NCBI GenBank assembly: GCA_036365145.1
Contig: JAEOAD010000699.1
Span: 8,839,001-8,903,000, forward strand
Length of the DNA stretch: 64,000 nucleotides
Origin: Orientallactaga sibirica
Taxonomy: Eukaryota > Chordata > Mammalia > Rodentia > Dipodidae
Direction of reading: 5' to 3'
A model generated the notes under the pieces. It was not told the origin of the DNA. It searched no databases and saw only the letters and a program-made list of their open reading frames with translations. Position numbers and translations under genes: made by a program. Positions 53,782 through 64,000 of this stretch are shown here, piece by piece (the stretch's first letter is position 1; each line of letters begins with the position of its first letter).

Positions 53782-55155
53782 TGTTTTCAAAAAGCCAATC
53801 CCATAGAAGCACAATATAGCATTTCAAAAACTCTTGCAACCAATTCTTCTTTGACTTAGATAGAATAAGTGTTTTTCTTACTGCTTTCAGATTACAATGC
53901 ACTCTTGAAATGACATGTCACTTACAGTAGCCTGAGGGGTGTTGTTTGTTGTTCTTTCCACCCTTCCTCCTTACTTCCTGGCTGTCCCTTTCATGATTTT
54001 TATTTTATTATTGTTCAGGCACCACTCTGGATAAAGATCTCAGGGAAAAAGTCAGTGTCCTGGACACTGCTGCTTTTCCTGTGTAATTACACTCTGTCTT
54101 GATAGCACTGAAGATGGCCTTCATTGGTGGTGGGGTAGGGGTTCCTTCCCACAGAAAGATGGATTGTGTCTGCAAGCCTTGATGGCCTTCAAATTATCTG
54201 AGCACAGAAAAGGGAGCAGAGTGAATTTTATTTTAACTCATTTTATTTCTGAATTTGTTTCCCAGTAGCTGGGAGGTGGTGACTGCCTGAGCAGCCCAGT
54301 CAATTGTTATCTGTGGGACTTGATTAAGTCTGAATCCAGTGGTTCATCCTGAGCAAGACACACGGTTAATGAGGAGAGAAATGGAAAGTGCATTGAGTCA
54401 GAGTGTGTTTGTGGTAATTTGTGACACATTTACTCCTCTAGGGGCTTTTTGTTTATTTCTTCCCCCTCTGTGCAGGTTTGAGGGCTGGGAGGAAAAAAAA
54501 AAGCAGATAAAGGAATTTGCTATAGACTTTTCAGTGTTCTATCTCTCTCTCTTTTCTTCTCTCTCTCTCTACCCCCTTCCCCCGGTCTCTCCTCCTCTCT
54601 CTCCACTGCTAGCAGTAATTGGGATGCTGTTCATATCTACCATAGTATGCTAGGGAAAGTTCTTAACCAAATATCCTACTTTCTAGTATTTTGTATCATA
54701 CTTTTCATTGATACTGCTTTTTTTATTTCTATGACTTTTTTGAAGTGTTTTTTTTTTTTGCTACTTTTCTAAATAATAGTCTATTAAACAGTTCACAGTG
54801 TGTGTTCTGTAGAAATGCACAAAAGTGATTGGATGATACTAATTAAGGAGAGATTTTGTTTCCACTTACTGCAGATCAATGATGGGTTACATTAAAGCTT
54901 CATTTTGTGATGAGTTTAATACCAAAGAACAGCTGCGCTAAATACATATTTCAAGACCTACAGGTAGGTCAAAGAAATGCTCTTTTTTTCTGAAAAGCCT
55001 GTACATTGTAACTTTAAATTTTATTTGCAGCACTCTTCGTTAAAATAATTGTTTCAGTAGAATCTAGATAAAATTCAGAGATGTTTAGTTTTTTGGGTAC
55101 TTACTTTAATCTGGATCCTTGAAGGTACTGGCAGTACTCACAATGTATGCTAAGG
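53782..55155. other. Unique sequence, possible conserved regulatory DNA
   Basis: No transposon identified. 54200-54470 is balanced in base content with GTTATCTG and TGATTAAG-type motifs. 54820-55000 contains TAATTAAGG and an exon-like segment (54875-54963). A CT-rich run lies at 54540-54602. Confidence 0.35.
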
Positions 55156-55342
55156 TTTTTGTTTGTTTGTTTGTTTGTTTGTTTGTTTGTTTGTTTTTGG
55201 TTTTGCCATGTAGGGTCTCACTCTAGCCCAGGCTGACCTGGAATTCACTATGTATTCTCAGGGTGGCCTCAAACTCACGGAGATCCTCCTACCTCTGCCT
55301 CTGGAGTGCTAGGGTTAAAGGCATGCACCACCATGCCCAGAT
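55156..55342 (-). repeat. B1 SINE with (GTTT)n tail
   Basis: (GTTT)n 55156-55197, then TTGCCATGTAGGGTCTCACTC, AGCCCAGGCTGACCTGGAATTC, TCCTCCTACCTCTGCCTC and CACCACCATGCCCAGA. Confidence 0.95.
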
Positions 55343-56459
55343 ATGGTGAGATTTTTCGAGTCTGATTTGCACCAAAATATTTCAATGGAATCAGGTTTGC
55401 TTTTGTTTTATAATGATCTTGGATTGAAGAAGGAAATGTCAGTGTGGTTCTGTGCCTTTCCCATGGCAGTTGTGATTATCTCTAATCTACTGCCTGATAG
55501 GATTTCTTTGTTCCATAAATGTTTGTTTTCCTCTATAGAAGTCTGAGGTTGTGATGATCCAGTTCTGAGAGTGACAAACAGTAACTATGAACATTACAAA
55601 CTCTGAGAGGGACAAACCCTCAGACTAATGTAATTACAGCAGAAAGGAGGAGAAAATATACAAATATACTATGTAATTTTAGCCTTCAATAATCTTGCTT
55701 CAGGTTATAAGTGTGAAACCTATATTTTTAGCATCTATTTTAGTAAATGTTATTCTTCATAGTGGTAGTATGTTTAGATGTTTTATTCCTTGACACTTAG
55801 ATAGGATACAATAGACAGTTTACTACTGTGTTCTGCTTCCCCAAAAGTTTGATTTGCCTATGACAGTGTCCATTGCAATTACAGGCTTACAGATTCACAA
55901 ACTTGGTGTTATCACAGATAAGATTTTACTGTAATGTGTTAAAGGTTGATCTGGTATATTTTCTGCTTAGATTTGCACATTAAAGGTAGGGCTCCTTAAG
56001 GAATGCAGTAGGTGAAAAGGCCTGACAGGGAAGAGAACCAGAAGCTGACCTGGATTCCATACCTGAGCCACTGGTTGACTCAGGGCCAGTCTAGTCATCT
56101 GTATCCCCTCCTAAATGGAAATGACAGTCACTGTGGAGCACCAAGCTGCTGTAACTGACTTCAAAGAGAGCCCTTCCCTTGAAGGAGATGCAAGCCAGGG
56201 GGTAAAGGCAGGGAATCGGTCTGTGAAAGAGCAAATTTCTTTCAACATGGGACCAAACGCTCAGGAGGCTATGGTTAGTTAAGGGCTCAGCTTTTCAGTG
56301 AAGGCAGTAAATTTACATTAGTTCTGAAGAAAGGAAATAGTCTGCATTTTTGCATTCTAGGGCGAGAAGATGAGGCAGAAGTCAGGTTCCCTGGTGTAAA
56401 GTGAATGATGCTGCATATTGAAAGGCAGGCCTATATGTATTTTTGATGTTTTACTTTAT
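55343..56459. other. Unique sequence, faint MIR-like patch
   Basis: Nothing firm. GAGCCACTGGTTGACTCAGGGCCAGTC..CATCTGTATCCCCTCCTAAATGG at 56060-56120 could be a very old MIR. Confidence 0.3.
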
Positions 56460-56605
56460 TTCCCAGGCATATGAACTCTGCATCTCGGTTACCTTATCTG
56501 TAAAATGGAGATAATAGTCCATCTCCTTATAAGGCTTAACAAGAATGGCAACATACATTTGGGAAGATTTTTGTAAAGCATGTGCCATTGCTGTTACATC
56601 AACTT
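56460..56605 (+). repeat. MIR SINE
   Basis: GAACTCTGCATCTCGGTTACC, TTATCTGTAAAATGGAGATAATAG, TCCATCTCCTTATAAGGCTTAACAAG, ATACATTTGGGAAG and TTTGTAAAGCATGTGCCATTGC follow the MIR 3' half in order (AACCTCTCTGAGCCTCAG, TTATCTGTAAAATGGGGATAATA, CCTACCTCATAGGGTTG, TGTAAAGCGCTTAG). Confidence 0.75.
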
Positions 56606-56891
56606 TGCCATCCTTCCTGGAATTAAGTAGAGGAGACCCTGATACTAATTGTAACATGGCTGTGACACATCGCTGTCACATTGAGTTTGGCACACTTGAT
56701 GTATGTAGACAATATTTTTGAGTTTTGGGTAGAGCAAACCGGCAACACAAACAAAATTTTCTACTCTTACAGAATTTCTATCATAGGGAAATGCAACCAC
56801 ATTTTTTGTTGATGAGGTAGAGTGTGCATGGACTGTGTGTATGCATACATATGTGCACATATGATGTTACTAAGAATGGAACAAGCATAGT
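56606..56891. other. Unique sequence, nothing recognised
   Basis: No feature supported. Confidence 0.4.
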
Positions 56892-56903
56892 AAAAGATTT
56901 CCT

Positions 56904-57110
56904 GCTCTGTAGAGATGGCTCAGAAGTTAATGTGCTTGCCTTCAAAGCCTAAGGACCTAGGTTCAATTCTCCAGGACCCATGTAAGCCAGATGCAGAAGG
57001 TGGCACATGCACCTGGAATTCATTGCAGAGGCTGTAGGCCCTGGCATGACTATTCTCCCTGTCTGCCTCTCTCTCTCTCCAATAATTAAATAAATTAATT
57101 TAAAAAAATA
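56904..57110 (+). repeat. DIP-like SINE with 12-bp TSD
   Basis: Head altered (GCTCTGTAGAGATGGCTCAG), B box GGTTCAATTCT, GTAAGCCAGATGCAGAAGG and CT-rich end. Identical repeats AAAAGATTTCCT at 56892-56903 and 57111-57122. Confidence 0.92.
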
Positions 57111-57122
57111 AAAAGATTTCCT

Positions 57123-58479
57123 TTATAAATATCTAACTTTGAATAAAGTGACTGCCAATTAAAGAAAGGGTATGGAAAGTTGCAGCACTCAGCACTCTCT
57201 TAATTTTTTATTTTCATGGTGTCTTCACATAGTCAGTGTTATTCAATCTTGTCTGACCTCCTCCTCTGAAGGGTACCCAGGAAGCTCCTAATATCTCATG
57301 GATGGGAATAGAATGCTTAAGTGAGCATCATCCAGAGCCTGATACAGGTGTACCATGGGACCTGTGAGGCTCTAACACGAAGCTGAAGGGACTATAGGGG
57401 ACTGTGAACATATGAGCACCCAGGAGCTCTGGAGCAGGCACATGGGCACCATATTCAACAGGAAAACTTCCACAGCTTGGTCATGTTTTACCCCTGGATG
57501 ACTCAGTGGTATTTGGACAAAATGAGGCAGGTAAGCATGGGAAACGCAACCTGGATCAATGCTTGACTTGGGCAGTGAACACACACTTTTCCTCACAATG
57601 CACTTGATCCACCTGTTAGCAAGTTGGGACCCCATCTGCATCCAGCTGTAAGTACACCCCACTCTAAACCACAGGAGACTACATGACTATTTATTTCAAG
57701 TAAAATGAAATGAATATATATATAATTTCTTAAAAGTTTTCCTGGTATGCCAGATTAGATGTCAAGAAGCCTGGACAAGAGCCATGAATATGCTTTGAAT
57801 CTTTAAGCCAGAAAGACCTTAGCATTTTGCTAAAAACAACACTATCATTTAACCCCTTTACCTTTACAAAGTGTATGTCAGTTGCTTTAATGACAATTCA
57901 TGTCTTGACAATAAGACAAATATCCATGGAGATATATTAAAATCATCCCCCTTCCCTCTCTCCTTCCAAGAAGAGAGAAAGATTTGGATCTTGGCTCTGT
58001 GCACGTTCCCCTTCTGCTTCCATTTCTAAATAGGCTGCTACCTTGTGAATAAGAAAAGGTTTGAAATGCTGCCCTATCCAGAGTAATATTTTCTTTGAGT
58101 TGACAGACAAAGCCTTTATCTGACAAATGAATGTACTCAAGAGATTATATCAGTACTAATCCAATTAAAAATCTTTGAGATGTTCAGTTATTTATGCTGT
58201 GAATTTGATGAGATATAGATTGTGAAGAAGTAAAAGTCATATTTATTTTTTCACTTAAACCATTATTAATCATTTTTGTATTTAACTTCAGGGAAATTAT
58301 AACTTGTAATTATTTTTCTTTATCTTTAGAATGAACAAACAATTTATAAAAATAATCCTATCTGTAATCTTTTTTCCTGTAATATTATTTTTTTATAGTT
58401 AACATTTTGAACTTAAACAAATGCAATTTACTAAATTCAGTGGATAGAATGAATGTGGTCATCCAAAGATTCTGTTCTG

Positions 58480-58481
<2 letters not shown>
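57123..58481. other. Unique sequence, nothing recognised
   Basis: No repeat or gene identified. A minus-strand frame at 57372-57662 (96 codons) lacks a known domain. AT-rich after 58150. Confidence 0.4.

Positions 58482-58527
<46 letters not shown>
58482..58527 (+). repeat. (TG)n microsatellite
   Basis: About 46 bases of perfect TG. Confidence 0.95.
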
Positions 58528-60104
58528 TTTGTTTAGCATTATGCCACTCAGTAAAGCAGCAATTCATTCTGTTGGCTCAACATTCCAATTAGTTACTTTT
58601 GAATTCTGTATATAGAACTATCAAGTATGGAGGTCAGATGATATAATTGTGCACTTGCAGAAAAATCCAAAGCAAAAAATGAACAATGATTATTCTGGAA
58701 TAAAAATAACATAGGAATTTTGAAAATTAAGCTGCTAGTTTTCAGGATTGGCTCACCACAATAAGGGAGAGAGAGTCTGGGCTCTTGGCTTAGAACTCCT
58801 CAGGCCCATGACTTTTAATGGTTGCGTTTGTATCCACATTTAACAAAGAATCAAAAAAAACATGGACACAGAGAATAACAAGCTATGAAATATTTATTAA
58901 GAGACAGATGTAAGGAAAAGAGAATGTAAGAAAATCTCCTATGCCAAGTGGAATTCCTCCTTTCCCAATTGGTGTGAGGAGGGAGAAAAGGGTAAACAGG
59001 AAATATCACATGGAGCCTTTGATCAAGTCCTGATATTAACTAGGCATCAAATTAGTATGAGTTTCATCGCCAAGTCCCAGTGTGTATGAAGGACCTTGAT
59101 TGATTGATGGGCTCAAAAGGAATGCTCACTCAGGGAGGGTCCCCCGCACCCCTGAACATGTGCTAAATTGGGGGAAACATTTAAGAAAACTAATTAGCAT
59201 CTTGCTCCTTATTACCATTTTGGTTAGGACTGACTCAGACTGGAGTTCTAGTCTCTCCAGGACAGACAAGGTGGTGTTTCCTTTGGGCCGTGTGTCTAAC
59301 TCCCTACAAAATAAGGCTACTTTGTTCATAATCTGTATCACTAGTAGAGTTTATAATCATCATGAAGATGAAGTCTGTTTTACTCCTTACTTCAGAATGT
59401 GGGTTTTGCAGGATTATTGGTATGTGCTTGTACTGGTATGACAGAAATGGAGAAATAAGGCAATGTTTTATTATATATAAGATATTTATTCATGCATCTG
59501 TATTATATATTTGGTATGGACATTCAGTGTACAGTGTACCTTTTCCTAAGATAATTTTTTTCTGAGTTATATTTCAAACAAAATCATTCCAGTCCATCCC
59601 ACAGTGAGAATGTGAGTGAACTATGAGAGCCTCAGGGGTCTAAAGAATACCTTGTATCTCCTAGTGGCTGCAGGAGAGCTCTGAATCTTCTGACCTGGGA
59701 ATTTCCAAGTGAGATTTCTCTATCTAGTCCTCAAGCTATCTAGTCCTCAAGCTGGTTATATTTCAGTTGGGTGAAAGTGTGCTTCTAGAAAACTGTATCT
59801 GAGATCCTCAAATTCTACTTGAGCCCTGTTTCCTATCTTAAGTTGTACCTTACAAGATGTTACAGCTAGAAAGCTTCATTCCTTTATGAAGAGTTTCCAT
59901 GTGGGAGGAACAAAATCACACTATGAAAAAATCAGTTTCCTCAATGTTTAAGCAATCATAAACTTGGCCCTCCTCTCCTTGACATCCCTAAAGCTTTGCA
60001 TATATTATTATCATAACTCCCTTTTGTGTGCAGATATGTGTAATTAAGTTTTCAATCAATTTGACTAATTAAGTGAAAGTGTTATACGTGGGCCAGATCA
60101 GAAG
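58528..60104. other. Unique sequence, nothing recognised
   Basis: No repeat or gene identified. A short tandem duplication CTATCTAGTCCTCAAG occurs at 59721 and 59737. Plus-strand frame 59100-59441 has no known domain. Confidence 0.4.
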
Positions 60105-60195
60105 ACAAGAATTTGGGTTTCTGAGTATTATCACTAATTTAGTAGGTGATTCTAATGGATTATTTAACCTTTCATTTTCTTATAAATGGAGTTCA
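60105..60195 (+). repeat. MIR fragment (putative)
   Basis: TATCACTAATTTAGTAGGTGATTC, GGATTATTTAACCTTTCATTTTCTTATAAATGGAG resembles MIR (CCACTTACTAGCTGTGTGACC, AAGTTATTTAACCTCTCTGAGCCTCAG, TTTCTTATCTGTAAAATGG) with a deletion. Confidence 0.5.
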
Positions 60196-61790
60196 GGGGA
60201 TGTGTTGGAAGGTCAAGCCAGTAAGATTCCAATGTTTCTAAGAATCTCCAATTCCCATTACAAGCCTTTTGTGTTTTCACGAGCCTCAAATCCAAATTTC
60301 CAAATGCCTTTTCTTGCCTAAGGTCACAGTCCCATATTAGATCCACCTGAAAAGTCAGCCACATAGATGGGGCTGAAGATCCTGAGAAGTGAGTGCAAAG
60401 CCCTGGCCAAGAGTTCTAGGGCTTGGTATACTCATTGTCCTGGATTTTATAGGCTTTATTGCTTGAAATGACATGAGAATTTGGGGTGTTTTTGAGAGCA
60501 ACAGAACCGTTCTAGTCTCATGGTTGGGCTACAACTGTAAGGTTAGGGTGCCAGATGGTCATGCTTACACAAAACTTCCACTGTATTAGTGGCCTCCAGG
60601 TTTTGTCTTGTGAATTTGAATGAAATCCTTAGACCATAGAAGGATTTTATTTTATTGTAGTGTTTAAGAGAAGGAAAGAAGGCAGAGATCCTGCTATAAG
60701 GCCACCCCTAAACTGCTTCAAAATTTTGGTAGAGATACAAAAAGACTTTTAGTTTTGGTTCTAGAGGTTGAAACCAGAGCCTCATACATGTTAATTAAGC
60801 ACTCTACTACACAATTACACACTATGTCACCAGGGATGCCTGAGAAGAGACCATACTAAGTTAAATGACAACTTTGACATTCGTTCATATCTTCATGAAT
60901 AAAGTATTATGCTGGGGAGATGCTCTTTGCCATATCAGAGTGCCTAGTTTGTGAAATATGAAATAATAGAAAATAATTTATGAAAGTGGCCTTGGGATGT
61001 ATCAACTTAATCATTATTCTTCCATAGGAAAACCAAAGCTCATGGAGGATTGACTATCATTTGATTATTGCAGGAGATAGAACTCACTCTAAGAATTCTT
61101 CTTAGCATTCTTCTGACCTCTTGAATATTTGCTATAACCACTGATCATATGATACCTTATTGCACAGGTAGAACTGTCCCTGCTACTCAGGGTGACTCCA
61201 ATGTGCTAAAGTAACAGGATGTTCAGAGCAGCAGTGGCTCATCTCATTGGCATGGCAGTTGGCACTGTCTAGCATCTCCTGGATTTCCAGAGAAAGAGAA
61301 AGCACCAACAGGGCAGATACAATGCTGATCCCTATGTGTTGTATCATTTTCCACTAGGCACATCTTTTCCTTAAATGATGTAGTAACTAAAACTTGCAGG
61401 ATAAAAGCACTCTTGAGTGACTTCCAGAAAACAAGCAATGATGCAAGAATTGAGAGGTATACAGCACTTAACCTGCCCATGCCAATGGACCACATGGTAG
61501 ACATGCAGCCATCTTACCTTGCTCCTCGCTTTTCACTCTAGCAGGGCTTTTCCACAGTGACCACACCAGATCCCCACTTTCCATCTTCAGATAACCAGCT
61601 GTAAATGTGTATTTCCTTCAAAAACTATGTTAATACTCACTGACCTGTGCTCCTTTCCTCCCTAACCAGAGGACAAGTCATAGTTTCCTTTTCTTCACAG
61701 TTCTTCAAAATTCAACTATACAACCTTCTCTGAACCACCATGCATCATTAAGACACTGCTTTTCATGCGTTCCTGAGATGGTCCATGCAT
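60196..61790. other. Unique sequence, nothing recognised
   Basis: No repeat or gene identified over 1.6 kb. Confidence 0.4.
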
Positions 61791-62055
61791 TTTTTTAAAT
61801 TTAAATTTTAATTTTATTTATTTTTGGAGACACAGAGAGAGACAGACAGAGAGGGAGACAGATAGAGATGGGGAGCACCAGCAGTCTCTCAGCTGCTGTG
61901 AATGAAATCCAGATGGTGCGCCCCCTTGTGGTCAAGTGCAGCATTGCGCTCTTGCGTCACTTTGCATGTGGCTAAGCGTGGGACCTGGAGATTGGAACCA
62001 GGTTCTTAGGCTTAGCAGGCAGGTGCCTTAACCGCTAAGCCATCTCTTCAGGCCA
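61791..62055 (-). repeat. DIP-like SINE, long variant, 11-bp TSD
   Basis: Minus-strand GGCCTGAAGAGATGGCTTAG, CGGTTAAGGCACCTGCCTGC, GGTTCCAATCTCC, AGCCACATGCAAAGTGACGC, AAGAGCGCAATGCTGCAC, CACAAGGGGGCGCACC, CAGCAGCTGAGAGACTGC. The extra central block is the same as in the 8402 copy. Identical repeats GGTCCATGCAT lie at 61780-61790 and 62056-62066. Confidence 0.93.
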
Positions 62056-62066
62056 GGTCCATGCAT

Positions 62067-64000
62067 ATTTTAATATCACGTTGTCACACTGCAAGTTCTT
62101 GAGGGGTGGGAGAGGCCATGACTTGTGCTCTTTGGGAACTTTTAACATGACTTGCCAGTTAATAAATTCAATTAGGTGATATAAATCTCTCCAGAGCCCT
62201 GAAAAGAACATGAGCTTGTGTGTTTTTGTTTAGAATTCCTCTTCCAATGTTCTTGTTATGATTAAATAAGAAAATAGCATAGGCCTCTGGTGAAGTAAGT
62301 CTGTCTCAGTTCTCAGACATCACTACACCCAAAACAATTATAGTTCTGAAATACAAAGTATACTTTTTGAATGTTTTCTTTTATATTTTAGAATACAAAT
62401 ATATATTTTAAGATTATATATCTATATCTATCTATCTATATATTAGCATGGGATAAATGACAACTAGAACTTGAGTAGATAGGTTGAAAGTGACATAGAA
62501 ACACAGCCTATCCTGCTCTAGAAACAAGATCACTTTGCTTTCTCCTGCTAACCTCATTCCTACTCTGTCTTGCTTACTGCTCACCAATGTTTCAGGGAGC
62601 AGTCCATATTAGAGCTGCTGCAGAAAGGTCTGCAATGTCAAATAGTAACAAAGATGACAATTCTTGCCATTTAATGAATCAAAGATCAGATGCCAACATT
62701 GTATTAAAATGGAGTGATGAAACACTTATAGGGGGCCATTCGGTTTGCTTGCCAAACATCAGCGAAGGAACAACAGGAAGTAACAGGATATGGAAGACAA
62801 AAATTTCCCATACTTAAAGGATGGCAATGAAACAAAATGAAGTTTTTTAAAATTGAAACAATAAACTGTTTAATTAAAAAAATCCTATCTCCTATTCATT
62901 AAGATATGCATCATGGAAATTCATTTTAGAACAAAAAATTAATATCTGCTTTGTAACTTTAATTCTGTTTTCAAGTACTTTTATTTCTAGAACAACACTG
63001 GCTAGTAGAGAAAGAAAAAAAAATCTCATTTATACTTCTTTGTGCACTGAGCCTATACCAATGTCTCATAAAATTAATAACTTCAATAGAACTGCATCAG
63101 AAATTTTGATTAATCCAGAGATATAAATGGGAGGTGAGAAAGAGCATGACTCAGAGCCCTCTTGAAAGCTTTCAGATTTTAGTCTTTCAAAATTTACATT
63201 CACTTCCACTGATTGGTGACAGATCAAGGCATTTCTAGGAAACTCAGAAGGCAACTGGCGTATTGGATACTGTCTTTTATGAAATCCTTTAGATGAGTGA
63301 AATAAATTTTTCTCCATTAAAAAGAAAATGGACTCATAGTAGAAAGAAACCAATTTCAGAATATAAAATAAACAAAATTAGAGTTTGTCTACCTTATTGG
63401 TGAAAGAAGTATAACCTCTTGGATACTGATGAAGAAGTATAAAGACTACAAAGAGTGACATCTGCCTCCCTTCCGTAATTTCCTAGATAGGAGCAAGACT
63501 TTCGGCAGAACAACAGGAGATGTGCCAGTGACAGGAAGGGGCATTCTTTGGCAAAACTACAGCTGATGGTACTCTGATGTGGTTTCCCAGGAGTGGACTG
63601 TCTAGCATCGTTTCATTAGTTGATTTAATCTTCATGCCTGCTAAGCAAGTGTTCCTCCCTCACTTAGAGGCTGTCAGAATATCCACTCGGGAGGTCCATC
63701 CTTTGTCACCCTATCAAGCCACAATCAAAAAATGACTCTCAGCTCTGTTATGAAGGATCACTAGTAAAAAAAGACATAAGTAATCTAGAAATACAATCTG
63801 AATTTTCTACTCAGGACACTCACATATCTGCCTCAAATTCTTTTATTCCCATTTTGTTTGTCACTTCCTACAGTGGACTTATTTTTTCTTTACTCAATAT
63901 GATATCATTATTTTTGAAGCATGTTAAAAACACATGTCATGCTTAGCATTGACTATTGTGATTTAAAGATAGTTTTACGATCTTCATTTGGTGGTTCATG
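62067..64000. other. Unique sequence to the window end
   Basis: No repeat or gene recognised apart from a small TATC/TA-rich patch at 62398-62446. An open frame at 62587-62817 follows a pyrimidine-AG and has no known domain. Minus-strand frame 63066-63353 likewise. Confidence 0.4.

Noticed and set aside
57372..57662. 96-codon minus-strand open frame as a gene
   Set aside because: No recognisable domain, no supporting splice signals, and an ordinary length for chance in this base composition.

Overview
This is a window of mammalian nuclear DNA, AT-rich and gene-poor, and I find no protein-coding gene, no functional RNA gene and no CpG island. Every open frame I could interpret is a relic of a LINE-1 or a chance frame in repeat or unique sequence. 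The repeats point to a rodent: 7SL-derived B1 SINEs with the internal quasi-duplication typical of rodents, B3/B2-like and B4-like SINEs, and ERVL-MaLR LTRs. The most abundant SINE is tRNA-derived (A box, B box, CT-rich 3' part, AAAT tail) and is most like the DIP family that I remember from jerboas (Dipodoidea, for example Jaculus). The species call is inference.

Layout. 0-6 kb: unique sequence, a tRNA-Ile-like relic, a MIR, two tandem DIP SINEs and an old LTR that carries a 42/45-bp minisatellite. 5.7-11.4 kb: B1, a MaLR LTR with its primer-binding region, and a degraded antisense L1 holding two DIP SINEs. 11.7-14.6 kb: a nest of LTR elements whose core is a two-LTR MaLR provirus (12388-14584) with a perfect 5-bp target duplication, inserted into an older LTR and itself hit by a DIP SINE. 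14.7-18.5 kb: an old antisense L1 next to a sense L1 interrupted five times. 18.9-19.25 kb: an MLT1/MST-like LTR. 19.25-24 kb: mostly unique. 24-36.9 kb: dense SINEs, old L1 3' sequence, a MaLR element inserted inside another MaLR (28.7-31.5 kb), and a B3-like SINE broken by two different LTRs, one a 705-bp class II (ERVK-type) solo LTR with a 6-bp duplication. 38.5-53.4 kb: two nearly full-length L1s arranged head to head (minus 38.5-45.4, plus 46.4-53.4) around about 1 kb of unique DNA, each carrying a MaLR LTR. 53.4-64 kb: sparse in repeats, with a few DIP, B1 and MIR copies and otherwise unique sequence that could be intronic or intergenic and may hold conserved regulatory DNA.

There is no operon-like cooperation to describe. 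The logic of the window is a layered insertion history, which target-site duplications and interrupted homologies let one order in several places. I saw no convincing new biological system. The best leads are the nested and TSD-dated LTR insertions, the inverted L1 pair, SINE pairs that share one target site, the in-phase minisatellite, and a few exon-like or unexplained unique segments on the right.
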